In this document: one piece after another, positions 31,331-39,529 of the stretch | Position numbering within the stretch: position 1 is the first letter of the stretch | How the letters are laid out: every line of letters begins with the position of its first letter | From: Geomonas agri | GTDB lineage: Bacteria; Desulfobacterota; Desulfuromonadia; Geobacterales; Geobacteraceae | Direction of reading: 5' to 3' | Length of the DNA: 64,000 nt | Assembly: GCF_020179605.1 (NCBI RefSeq) | Contig: NZ_JAINZO010000001.1 | Span: 682,001 to 746,000, forward strand | The notes under the pieces: model-generated | The model's input: only the letters and a program-made list of their open reading frames with translations | What the model was told of the DNA's origin: nothing | Databases searched by the model: none | Position numbers and translations under genes: made by a program

Positions 31331-33390
31331 GCTGGCCAGTCGAATCGCTACCGGACAAGTTCGGCATGGTCGAGTGGTTCCGTCCCGGGGAACGGGGGCG
31401 GGTGGAGCGGGTGCTCGCCGACATGAAGAAGCTCGGAGCGAAGCGTCTGCGCACCGGCATCTCCTGGGCTGACTGGTACACCACTGAGGGGCGGGAGTGG
31501 TACGACTGGCTGGTGCCGCGCCTGTCCAGCGAGGTTGAGTTGCTTCCTTGCGTGCTCTACACGCCCCCGTCCATCGGCCTGGAGCCCAAGACCTCCTCGC
31601 CCCCCAAGAGGGCCCTCGACTACGCCGATTTCATCGACCTCTTTATCACCTCCTTCGGGGACCACTTCGAGTACGTGGAGCTCTGGAACGAGCCCAACAA
31701 CTTGAGCGAATGGGACTGGACCCTCGACCCGCACTGGACCGGGTTCGGCGAGATGATCGGGGCTGCGGCGTACTGGGCCAGGAAGCGGGGCAAGAAGACC
31801 GTGCTGGGCGGGATGAGCCCCATTGACGGGCACTGGCTCTGCCGCATGTTCGACCTGGGCGTCATGGAGTACATCGACGTGGTGGGGATCCACGGCTTTC
31901 CTGACATCTTCGACTACACCTGGAAGGGGTGGGCGCGCAACGTCTCCATGGTGCGGGAGATCCTGGACCAGCATGACTCTCCCTGCGACATCTGGGTTAC
32001 CGAGGCCGGCTTCTCCACCTGGCAGCACGACGAGTTCAAGCAGGCCCGGGTCTTCCTGGAGTTCCTGGAGGCGCCGGCGCAGCGCCTGTACTGGTACGGC
32101 GCCGACGACCTGGATCCGGGACTGGCCGCGGTGGACCGGTTCCACCTGGACGAGCGCGAGTACTACTTCGGATTCCGCAAGGCGGACGGCACACCCAAGC
32201 TGCTCTACCGCTTGCTCGAGGAGGGGAAGGTGACGGCGATAAAAAAGGTCGGGGAAGTGGCGACGGCGGCCCCGGTACGTACAAGCTCGGCCGGGGACAA
32301 GGCGATCCTGGTTACCGGGGGGGCGGGCTTCATCGGCACTAACCTGGTGCACCACCTGGCCCGCGAGGGGAAAAGGGTCATCGTCTACGACAACCTGTCT
32401 CGCCCGGGCGTGGAGGAGAACCTGCTCTGGCTCAAGGAGAACTGCGGCGACCGGCTCGAGGTGAGGATCGCGGATACCCGGAACCACCTGGCGCTGCACG
32501 ACGCCATCGCCCAGTGCTCCCACGTGTACCACTTCGCTGCCCAGGTCGCGGTTACCACCAGCATCGACAACCCCGCCGCCGACTTCGCCATCAACGGGCT
32601 GGGGACCTTCGCGCTACTGGAGGCGATCCGCACCGCGAAAGAGCGCCCGTCGCTCTTGTTCACCTCGACCAACAAGGTGTACGGCGGCATCGAGGGGTGT
32701 CGCATCCGCAAAAACGGCAGTCGGTACCAGCCGCTCGACCCGGAGCTCAGGCGCTACGGTTTCGGTGAGGGGACCCCGCTCGATTTCCTGAGCCCCTACG
32801 GCTGCTCCAAGGGGTGCGCCGACCAATACGTGCTCGACTACTCGCGCAGCTTCGGCATCAACGCTGCCGTGTTCCGCATGAGCTGCATCTACGGCCCGCA
32901 CCAGTACGGCACCGAGGACCAGGGATGGGTGGCCCACTTTGCCATCCGGACACTGAAGGGTGAGCCGATCACCCTCTATGGCGACGGCTACCAGGTGCGC
33001 GACCTCCTCTTCGTCGAGGACCTGGTGGACGCCATGTGCCGCGCCGGCGCGGTGATGCCGAAGATCTCCGGCCAGGCCTTCAACATCGGGGGCGGCCCAG
33101 AGCGCGCCGCGAGCCTCTTGGAGCTTTTGGACCTGCTGCGCGACCTGCACGGCTCCCTGCCGCAGGTCAGCTTCGACGAGTGGCGAACCGGGGACCAGCG
33201 CTACTACATCTCCGACACCAGGAAGTTCGCGGCGGCGACCGGGTGGGCCCCGCGCCATTCCGTTCGGGAAGGAGTGGAGCGCCTGTACCGGTGGCTGTGC
33301 CAGTCGCTGGGAACATCGCCGCGCGGCGCCGAGACGGCTGAAGAGAAGAAGAGAAAAAGCTACCCGGCTCCGGGTGTGGAGGCGATGTGA
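31327..33390 (+). CDS. Fusion of a clan GH-A glycosidase-like domain with a CDP-tyvelose/paratose-type 2-epimerase
   Basis: A 687-residue two-domain protein. Residues 1-300 look like a TIM-barrel retaining glycosidase: VELWNEPNNLSEW puts the acid/base Glu at 122 and DIWVTEAGFSTWQ puts the nucleophile Glu at 226, with GGMSPIDGHW and DVVGIHGFPD between. After a linker (about 305-325) a full extended SDR starts with VTGGAGFIGTNL (331-340); TSTNKVYGG (447-454) is the CDP-tyvelose/CDP-paratose 2-epimerase signature; YGCSK (491-495) is the catalytic pair; SCIYGPHQYGTEDQGWVAHF follows. No signal peptide, so the glycosidase half works in the cytosol. Start at ATG 31327 overlaps the previous stop as ATGA. 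The fusion is clear in-frame; what it acts on is unknown. Confidence 0.82.
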   Translation: MSWPVESLPDKFGMVEWFRPGERGRVERVLADMKKLGAKRLRTGISWADWYTTEGREWYDWLVPRLSSEVELLPCVLYTPPSIGLEPKTSSPPKRALDYADFIDLFITSFGDHFEYVELWNEPNNLSEWDWTLDPHWTGFGEMIGAAAYWARKRGKKTVLGGMSPIDGHWLCRMFDLGVMEYIDVVGIHGFPDIFDYTWKGWARNVSMVREILDQHDSPCDIWVTEAGFSTWQHDEFKQARVFLEFLEAPAQRLYWYGADDLDPGLAAVDRFHLDEREYYFGFRKADGTPKLLYRLLEEGKVTAIKKVGEVATAAPVRTSSAGDKAILVTGGAGFIGTNLVHHLAREGKRVIVYDNLSRPGVEENLLWLKENCGDRLEVRIADTRNHLALHDAIAQCSHVYHFAAQVAVTTSIDNPAADFAINGLGTFALLEAIRTAKERPSLLFTSTNKVYGGIEGCRIRKNGSRYQPLDPELRRYGFGEGTPLDFLSPYGCSKGCADQYVLDYSRSFGINAAVFRMSCIYGPHQYGTEDQGWVAHFAIRTLKGEPITLYGDGYQVRDLLFVEDLVDAMCRAGAVMPKISGQAFNIGGGPERAASLLELLDLLRDLHGSLPQVSFDEWRTGDQRYYISDTRKFAAATGWAPRHSVREGVERLYRWLCQSLGTSPRGAETAEEKKRKSYPAPGVEAM

Positions 33391-34361
33391 TGAGCAAGAT
33401 GATGCAGGCTGCGGTGATCACCGGCCCGGGTGAGGCCGCCGTGCAACTGGTGCCTCGTCCGGAACCGCAGGAGGGAGAGGTGTTGGTTGCCCTGGAGGGG
33501 TGCGGCGTCTGCGCCTCGAACCTCCCCTTGTGGCAGGGGCGCAGCTGGTTCAATTACCCGGCCCTTCCGGGTGCCCCCGGGCACGAAGGGTGGGGGAGGG
33601 TGCAGGCGCTGGGCGAAGGAGTTCAGGGAGTGAAGATCGGCGACCGGGTCACCTTTCTCTCCTACAACGCCTACGCTCAATACGACATGGTACGGCACGA
33701 CGCCCTGGTGAAGATCCCGGCCTCGCTGGACGGGCAGCCTTTCCCGGGAGAGCCGGTCGGCTGCGCCATGAACGTGTTCCGCCGTTCCGCCATCGAACCG
33801 GGGCAGACCGTGGCCCTGATTGGGGCCGGGTTCCTGGGTGCCATCTTCACAGCGCTCGCTACGGCGCGGGGCGCGCACGTGATCGCCCTCTCGCGCCGCG
33901 GCTTCGCCCTGGAGCTCGCCAAGCGCTGCGGCGCCGAGGAGACCGTGGTCCTGGATGACCACCAGCGGGTCATGGACCGGGTGCGGCAGCTGGCCGGAGA
34001 GCGTGGCTGCGATCGGGTTGTGGAAGCCACCGGATACCAGTGGCCGCTGGATCTGGCCGGGGAACTGGTGCGGGAAGGGGGCAAGATCGTCATCGCCGGC
34101 TACCACCAGGACGGGCTGCGCCAGGTCAACGTCCAGCTCTGGAACTGGAAGGGGATCGACGTCATCAACGCGCACGAGCGCTACCCGCGCGTCTACCTCG
34201 AGGGGATGCGCGCCGGCATCGCCGCCGTGGAGTCGCGGATGTTTCCGCTCAAGGAGCTGATCACCCACAGTTTCAGCCTCGACGAACTGGGACGCGCCTA
34301 CCAGGCGCTGGAAGGGCGTCCCGACGGCTTCCTGAAAGGGATGATCCGTATCGAGCATTAG
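33390..34361 (+). CDS. Zinc-type MDR alcohol/sugar dehydrogenase
   Basis: A 323-residue medium-chain dehydrogenase. Catalytic zinc ligands are in GCGVCASNLPLW (Cys) and PGHEGWGRV (His-Glu). The usual four-Cys structural zinc loop is absent: the region after GDRVTFLS is short. The Rossmann motif is ALIGAGFLGAIFTALA. Probably oxidises or reduces a sugar hydroxyl using NAD(P). Start at ATG 33390, sharing its A with the preceding TGA stop, with GGAGG seven bases upstream. Its position suggests it works with the neighbouring Gfo/Idh oxidoreductase on one sugar intermediate. Confidence 0.87.
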   Translation: MSKMMQAAVITGPGEAAVQLVPRPEPQEGEVLVALEGCGVCASNLPLWQGRSWFNYPALPGAPGHEGWGRVQALGEGVQGVKIGDRVTFLSYNAYAQYDMVRHDALVKIPASLDGQPFPGEPVGCAMNVFRRSAIEPGQTVALIGAGFLGAIFTALATARGAHVIALSRRGFALELAKRCGAEETVVLDDHQRVMDRVRQLAGERGCDRVVEATGYQWPLDLAGELVREGGKIVIAGYHQDGLRQVNVQLWNWKGIDVINAHERYPRVYLEGMRAGIAAVESRMFPLKELITHSFSLDELGRAYQALEGRPDGFLKGMIRIEH

Positions 34362-34374
34362 GAAAGGGGAAGTA

Positions 34375-35385
34375 ATGAGGAAGAAACAGGCACTACCGAG
34401 ACTTGGCTTTCTCGGCACCGGCTGGATCGGCCGGCACCGGATGGAGGCCATCGTGAAAAGCGGGGAGGCCGAGGTGGCCGCCATCGCGGACCTTTGCCCT
34501 GACAACGCCCGGGAGGCGGGGGAACTCGCGCCCGGGGCGCCGATCATGGAGTCGATGGAGGAACTCCTCGAACTCGACCTGGACGGCGTGGTGATTGCGA
34601 CGCCCAGCGCGGGCCATTGTTACCAGGCGCTGCGCGCCCTCGACCGCGGCCTGGCCGTGTTCTGCCAGAAGCCGCTGGGGAGAAACGCCGAAGAGGCGCA
34701 GCTCGTAGTTGGGGCGGCGCGGGCGGTGAACCGGCTCCTGGGGGTCGATTTCTCCTACCGTTACACCGACGCCATCCAGAAGATGCACCAGCTGGTGAGT
34801 TCGGGCGAACTGGGGCAGGTCTACGCCGCCGACCTCGTCTTCCACAACGCCTACGGTCCCGACAAGGACTGGTTCTACGACCCGGAACTCTCCGGGGGAG
34901 GCTGCCTGATGGACCTGGGAAGCCACCTGGTCGATCTTGCCCTCTGGTTCTTCGGATACCCCGAGGTGCGCAGCGTGTCCAGTTCCATCTTCGCGGGCGG
35001 CGAGCGGCTCAAGGTCGGCTCCGGCAAGGTCGAGGACTACGCGGTGGTTTCCCTGGTGCTTGAGGATGGGCACGCGGTGCGGGTGGCCTGTTCCTGGAAT
35101 GTCTCGGCGGGACGCGATGCCGTCATCGAGTCGAGCTTCTACGGGACCCACGGCGGCGTGAGCTTCAAGAATGTGCAGGGCTCCTTCTACGACTTCGTGG
35201 CTGAACGCTTCCGTGGCACCACCTCCGAGACCATCGCCGCTCCACCGGACGAGTGGGGGGGACGCTGCGCCGTGGCCTGGGCGCGCCAGTTGAGATTAGG
35301 AGGCAACGGCTTCGATCCTCAGGCGGAGCAGTTGGTCCGGGTGGCCGAGGTCCTCGACGCCGCCTACGGCAGGTCATCAAGGTAA
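34375..35385 (+). CDS. Gfo/Idh/MocA-family oxidoreductase
   Basis: A 336-residue NAD(P)-dependent sugar oxidoreductase. N-terminal Rossmann motif GFLGTGWIGRHRMEAI, the QKPLGRNAEEA segment where most family members have EKP (Lys retained, Glu replaced by Gln), and the catalytic GGGCLMDLGSHLVDLALWF with the conserved Asp-x-x-x-His pair. Thirteen bases after the dehydrogenase; AGGAAAGGGGAAGTA precedes the ATG. Typical substrates are inositols, hexoses or UDP-sugars; not resolved here. Confidence 0.88.
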   Translation: MRKKQALPRLGFLGTGWIGRHRMEAIVKSGEAEVAAIADLCPDNAREAGELAPGAPIMESMEELLELDLDGVVIATPSAGHCYQALRALDRGLAVFCQKPLGRNAEEAQLVVGAARAVNRLLGVDFSYRYTDAIQKMHQLVSSGELGQVYAADLVFHNAYGPDKDWFYDPELSGGGCLMDLGSHLVDLALWFFGYPEVRSVSSSIFAGGERLKVGSGKVEDYAVVSLVLEDGHAVRVACSWNVSAGRDAVIESSFYGTHGGVSFKNVQGSFYDFVAERFRGTTSETIAAPPDEWGGRCAVAWARQLRLGGNGFDPQAEQLVRVAEVLDAAYGRSSR

Positions 35386-35589
35386 GCCGGTAATCAGATA
35401 CACCAATACAGCGATAAGTCGATACGTCGCGCCGGGCGGCGCTTCAGCACTACCATCTCGGGGAGATCCGGGCATGGGAACGGCTGTCGCTTCGCCTCGT
35501 GCGGCCTGTTCAACTCATGAGATGACAGTGGCTTAGTGGCTAATATTTCGAGTGATTATTTAACAGGACTGCAACCGGGATTTTTATTC

Positions 35590-36723
35590 ATGAATAAAGT
35601 TGTTTCTCCCACAACAGCAAGCGATGCTCCCCCTGTCGGGGCACCGGGACTGATACTGATGACTGCGGATCCCATCGGCGGGGTCTGGAACTACGTCTTG
35701 GAACTCTGCCGCGGCCTGGCCCCTCACGGGGTGCAGATCGCGCTCGCCACCATGGGGCGCCCGCTCTCACCGGGACAGCACCGCGAGGTGGCCGACGAGG
35801 CCAACGTCACCCTCTACGAGAGCGGCTATCGGCTGGAGTGGATGGAAGATCCGTGGGCCGACGTGGAGAAGAGCGGCGAGTGGCTCCTTTCCCTTGAGGC
35901 GGAGCTGAAACCGGACCTGGTGCACCTGAACGGCTACGCCCACGCCGCGCTCCCCTGGCGCCGCCCCTGCCTCGTGGTGGCCCACTCCTGCGTTCTTTCC
36001 TGGTGGGAGGCGGTGCGCGGCGAGCAGGCGCCGCAGCGGCTGGACGATTACCGGGTTCGGGTGTCCCGGGGGCTCGCCGCCGCGGATCTGGTGGCCGCCC
36101 CTTCTACGGCGATGCTCGATTGCATCAGGAGGCTCTACTTGCCGCTCCCCGAAGCGCAAGTGATCTACAACGCCCGCGGCCGCACCCGCTTTCGTCCCGG
36201 CATGAAGGAAGACTTCATCCTGTCGGTGGGGCGGGTCTGGGACGAGGCCAAGAACATCGGCGCCCTGGTGCGCAACGCCTACGACCTCCCCTGGCCGGTG
36301 TATGTGGCGGGGGAGATCAACCAGCCCGGCGGTGGGGCTGCCAACGTCGACGGGGTGAACCGGCTCGGCTTCCTGGCGCCGGAATCGCTGGCCCCCTGGT
36401 ATGCTGCCGCTGCCATCTACGTCCTCCCGGCGCGTTACGAACCCTTCGGACTCACCGTCCTCGAGGCGGCCCAGTCCGGTTGCGCCCTGGTCCTCGGCGA
36501 CATCCCCAGCCTGCGCGAGCTCTGGGACGGGGCGGCCCTGTTCGTCGACCCGGAGTCGGCGATGGACCTGCAAAAGCAGTTGCGCGCGCTCTGCGCCGAC
36601 CGCAGCCGCCAGGCGAGCCTCAGGGAGAAGGCGCTGGAGCGCAGCCGTAGTTTCACCGCCGCCAAGATGACCGCCGGGTATCTCTCCCTGTACAGCCGGC
36701 TCCGTGGTGGCAGGCCTGTATAA
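35590..36723 (+). CDS. GT4-family glycosyltransferase
   Basis: A cytosolic retaining GT-B glycosyltransferase, about 377 residues from the ATG at 35590. N-terminal acceptor domain with the GGVWNYVLELCRGLAPHGV loop, then the donor domain with LSVGRVWDEAKNI and the EPFGLTVLE (E-x7-E) motif that contacts the nucleotide-sugar. The start is uncertain: a GTG at 35536 in the same frame would add 18 residues, and neither has a clear ribosome site. It is 150-200 bases after the oxidoreductase, so a second promoter is possible but none is convincing. Confidence 0.85.
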   Translation: MNKVVSPTTASDAPPVGAPGLILMTADPIGGVWNYVLELCRGLAPHGVQIALATMGRPLSPGQHREVADEANVTLYESGYRLEWMEDPWADVEKSGEWLLSLEAELKPDLVHLNGYAHAALPWRRPCLVVAHSCVLSWWEAVRGEQAPQRLDDYRVRVSRGLAAADLVAAPSTAMLDCIRRLYLPLPEAQVIYNARGRTRFRPGMKEDFILSVGRVWDEAKNIGALVRNAYDLPWPVYVAGEINQPGGGAANVDGVNRLGFLAPESLAPWYAAAAIYVLPARYEPFGLTVLEAAQSGCALVLGDIPSLRELWDGAALFVDPESAMDLQKQLRALCADRSRQASLREKALERSRSFTAAKMTAGYLSLYSRLRGGRPV

Positions 36724-36771
36724 AGATGCAGTGAAGGATCCCCCTCCCTAACCCTCCCCCTCCGGGGGAGG

Positions 36772-36963
36772 GGATAATGGGAAGCCGGTGCCGGTATCCT
36801 CCTCCCCCCGGAGGGGTTGGGATGATGTGAAGCTGATGCCGGTAACCTCCTCCCCTCGGAGGGGCTGGGATGATGGGAAGCTGGTGCCGGTATCCTCATC
36901 CCTTCGGAGGGGCTGGGATAATGGGAAGCCCGTGCCGGTATCCTCCTCCCCCCGGAGGGGGGA
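36772..36963. repeat. Four exact-period 48-bp tandem repeats
   Basis: Units begin at 36772, 36820, 36868 and 36916, each starting GGAT(A/G)ATG and containing GTGCCGGTATCCTCCTCCC then CGGAGGGG, which folds into a hairpin. The period is exactly 48, so open frames run through it on both strands (16-residue repeats). A half unit (CCCTCCGGGGGAGG) precedes the array. No spacers, so it is not CRISPR. It sits between two glycosyltransferase genes. Confidence 0.85.
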
Positions 36964-37012
36964 GGTCGGGAGGTCGAGAGGGGGGAAATCAACTTGGAGG
37001 GCACGCTGACCG

Positions 37013-38110
37013 ATGCGCATCGTGATGTTTTACCACTCCATCCTTTCGGACTGGAACCATGGCAACGCCCATTTCCTGCGCGGCATCGTCACCGAACTGG
37101 GGCAGCTTGGGCACGAGGTGACGGTCTATGAGCCGGAGAATGGCTGGAGCTACAGCAACATGCTGCGCGACAGCGGCGATGCGGCCGTGCGCGGCTTCGA
37201 GCGCGCCTATCCCGGCCTCACCGGTACCCGCTACCTGCTCGATGAACTGGACCTGGACCGGGCCCTGTTCGGCGCGGATCTCGTCATCGTGCACGAGTGG
37301 AGCGACCACGAGCTGGTCCGGCGCCTGGGGGGGCATCGCAAAAGCGGCGGCAGCTACCGGCTGCTGTTCCACGATACCCACCACAGAAGCGTCACCGACG
37401 AAGAGTCCATGGCAGCCTACGACCTTTCCGGCTTTGACGGCGTGCTGGCCTACGGTGCAAGGATTCGGGAGATCTACCTGGCCCGTGGCTGGGCCGAGCG
37501 GGCCTGGCTGTGGCACGAGGCGGCGGACGTGCGGGTGTTCCGGCCGATGCAGTCGCCTGACAAGGTGGGAGACGTGGTCTGGATCGGCAACTGGGGCGAC
37601 GACGAGCGCAGCCAGGAGATCCGGGAGTTCTTCATTGAGCCGGTGCGCCGGCTGCATCTGAAAGGGGTGGTGTACGGCGTGCGCTACCCGAAGCAGGCGC
37701 TACAGCTTTTGGCCGAGGCGGGCATCGGCTACGGTGGCTGGCTCCCGAACTTCGAGGTGCCCCGGGTGTTCAGTCGGTTCCGGCTCACGGTTCACATCCC
37801 GCGCCGCCCTTACGTGGAGGCCCTGCCCGGCATCCCCACCATCCGTCCCTTCGAGGCGTTGGCGTGCGGCATCCCGCTGGTCTCGGCGCCCTGGGTCGAC
37901 AGCGACCGGCTTTTTACCGGCGGCGTCGACCTCCTCTACGCCCGGGACCGGAAGGAGATGGAGTGGCAGATGCAGAGCCTGCTGCACGACCCTGTGCTGG
38001 CCAGGAGCCTTGCCGAGCACGGCAGGGAGACCATCCTAGCCCGGCACACCTGCCGCCACCGCATGGAGGAGCTGCTGGCCATCTGCAGCGAGCTCGGCAT
38101 AAAGCAGTAG
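37013..38110 (+). CDS. CgeB-like glycosyltransferase, paralogue 1
   Basis: A 365-residue protein with a two-domain GT-B layout. N-terminus MRIVMFYHSILSDWNHGNAHF followed by LRGIVTELGQLGHEVTVYEPE; HEWSDHELV and LLFHDTHHRS in the first domain; a second domain starting WIGNWGDDERSQEI and ending with TIRPFEALACGIPLVSAPW and a C-terminal helix, the usual CgeB/spore-maturation glycosyltransferase pattern. Same N-terminal pattern as the two next genes. Cytosolic, no signal. It follows the tandem repeats; donor and acceptor unknown. Confidence 0.8.
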   Translation: MRIVMFYHSILSDWNHGNAHFLRGIVTELGQLGHEVTVYEPENGWSYSNMLRDSGDAAVRGFERAYPGLTGTRYLLDELDLDRALFGADLVIVHEWSDHELVRRLGGHRKSGGSYRLLFHDTHHRSVTDEESMAAYDLSGFDGVLAYGARIREIYLARGWAERAWLWHEAADVRVFRPMQSPDKVGDVVWIGNWGDDERSQEIREFFIEPVRRLHLKGVVYGVRYPKQALQLLAEAGIGYGGWLPNFEVPRVFSRFRLTVHIPRRPYVEALPGIPTIRPFEALACGIPLVSAPWVDSDRLFTGGVDLLYARDRKEMEWQMQSLLHDPVLARSLAEHGRETILARHTCRHRMEELLAICSELGIKQ

Positions 38111-38166
38111 TGGGTATGTCCTGGTAACTTCGGGTGCTGGTAACTTCAGGATGCACGTGAACCAGA

Positions 38167-38206
38167 GTTACCCCCCTTGTGAAAGGGGGGACAGGGGGGA
38201 TTTGCT
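38167..38206 (+). repeat. Dispersed palindromic repeat, core copy
   Basis: Core CCCCCCTTGTGAAAGGGGGG followed by ACAGGGGGGATTTGC. Faces the full copy at 38252. Confidence 0.65.
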
Positions 38207-38251
38207 TTTACCGCACCCAGCAGCCTCTCCTCCGGACAAAAGGTTCCCAAG

Positions 38252-38315
38252 GCAAATCCCCTCTGTCTCCCCTTCGCAAAGGGGAGGACGCGGGGGCTAG
38301 TGCTGCGCTTCGTAG
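38252..38315 (-). repeat. Dispersed 64-bp palindromic repeat, full copy 2
   Basis: Reverse orientation: GCAAATCCCCTCTGTCTCCCC, the hairpin core with TTCGCAAAGGGGAGG, then ACGCGGG and the terminal GCTGCGCTTCGTAG. Confidence 0.75.
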
Positions 38316-38419
38316 CAGCAGATAGGCTTTCCGCTGCAACTCGGCAGCAGATAGGTTTCCTGCTGAAAATCGCAGCGATAAGATCGCGCTTCAAATCTCT
38401 CTTTTAAGAAAGGAACCCC

Positions 38420-39529
38420 ATGGCTGCCCCTCTCTCCATCGCCTTCTTCGCCTCGAGCCTGGTCTCCGCCTACTGGAACGGCGCCGCCACCTACTACCGC
38501 GGCATGGTCCGGGCGCTCTCACGCCTGGGACACCGCATCACCTTCTACGAACCAGACGCCTACGACCGGCAGGCGCACCGGGACATCGAGGACCCCGAGT
38601 GGGCCACCGTGGTGGTCTACCCGGCCACCGAAGAGGGGGTGCTGCGCTCCCTGGAAGCGGCCAGGGGCTCCGACCTGGTCATCAAGGCGAGCGGGGTCGG
38701 GGTCTTCGACGAGCTGCTGGAACTCGAGGTGCTGCGCCTGAAGCGGCCCGGGACCCAAGTCATCTTCTGGGATGTCGACGCGCCGGCCACGCTGGAGCGG
38801 ATCGGCAGCGACGTGCGCGACCCGTTCCGCCCCCTGATCCCGCAGTACGACCTGGTGCTCACCTACGGCGGCGGCGACCCCATCGTGCGCGCCTACCGCG
38901 GCTTCGGCGCCCGCAACTGCATCCCCATCTACAACGCGCTTGACCCTGACACCCACTACCCGGTCCCGCCCGAGGCGCGGCTCAAGGCGGACCTCTCGTT
39001 CCTGGGCAACCGCCTGCCGGACCGCGAGCGCCGGGTCGACGAGTTCTTCCTCGCCGTCGCGAACAAGCTACCCAACCGGAGCTTCCTGCTGGCTGGCAGC
39101 GGCTGGAACGACAAGGCGCGCTCGGGCAACGTCCGCTATCTTGGGCACCTGGGGACCGGCGATCACAACGCTTTCAACTGCAGCGCCATGGCCGTTCTCA
39201 ACGTTAGCCGCGACGGGATGGCGCGCAATGGCTTCTCCCCGGCCACCCGCGTTTTCGAGGCGGCCGGCGCCGGCGCCTGCATGATCACCGACCACTGGGA
39301 GGGGATCGAATACTTTTTCGAGCCGGAGCGGGAGATCTGTGTCGCACGCAACGGGGACGAGGTGGCGCAGATCCTGGAGCGACTCACTCCGTCTGTTGCG
39401 GCGGCCATGGGGGTGCGGGCGCTGGCGCGGGTGCGGGCACACCACACCTACGCGCACCGCGCAAAACAGTTCCAGGAGATCTTTGCCGCCGGCCCGGTGC
39501 CGCAAGCCTACATCGGGGGGGCACCATGA
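38420..39529 (+). CDS. CgeB-like glycosyltransferase, paralogue 2
   Basis: A 369-residue GT-B-like protein. N-terminus IAFFASSLVSAYWNGAATYY then RGMVRALSRLGHRITFYEPD, matching the neighbouring paralogues; WDVDAPATLERI, LVLTYGGGDPIV; second domain LSFLGNRLPDRERRVDEFF; FSPATRVFEAAGAGACMITD is the donor-site block; GIEYFFEPEREI and a final HHTYAHRAKQF helix. AAGAAAGGAACCCC precedes the ATG. It overlaps the third paralogue by four bases. Confidence 0.82.
   Translation: MAAPLSIAFFASSLVSAYWNGAATYYRGMVRALSRLGHRITFYEPDAYDRQAHRDIEDPEWATVVVYPATEEGVLRSLEAARGSDLVIKASGVGVFDELLELEVLRLKRPGTQVIFWDVDAPATLERIGSDVRDPFRPLIPQYDLVLTYGGGDPIVRAYRGFGARNCIPIYNALDPDTHYPVPPEARLKADLSFLGNRLPDRERRVDEFFLAVANKLPNRSFLLAGSGWNDKARSGNVRYLGHLGTGDHNAFNCSAMAVLNVSRDGMARNGFSPATRVFEAAGAGACMITDHWEGIEYFFEPEREICVARNGDEVAQILERLTPSVAAAMGVRALARVRAHHTYAHRAKQFQEIFAAGPVPQAYIGGAP

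Larger units (their letters stand above)
38111..38419. other. Intergenic gap inside the glycan cluster
   Basis: 309 bases occupied mostly by two copies of the dispersed repeat in inverted orientation (38167-38206 and 38252-38315). I find no gene and no good promoter. The pair could form a long hairpin and partly insulate the downstream genes. Confidence 0.55.

Noticed and set aside
36772-36963. CRISPR array
   Set aside because: Units are contiguous with no unique spacers, and no cas gene is nearby.
36748-37020. Repeat-protein open frames on both strands across the 48-bp array
   Set aside because: The frames exist only because the repeat period is a multiple of three; no start signal and no extension into unique coding sequence.
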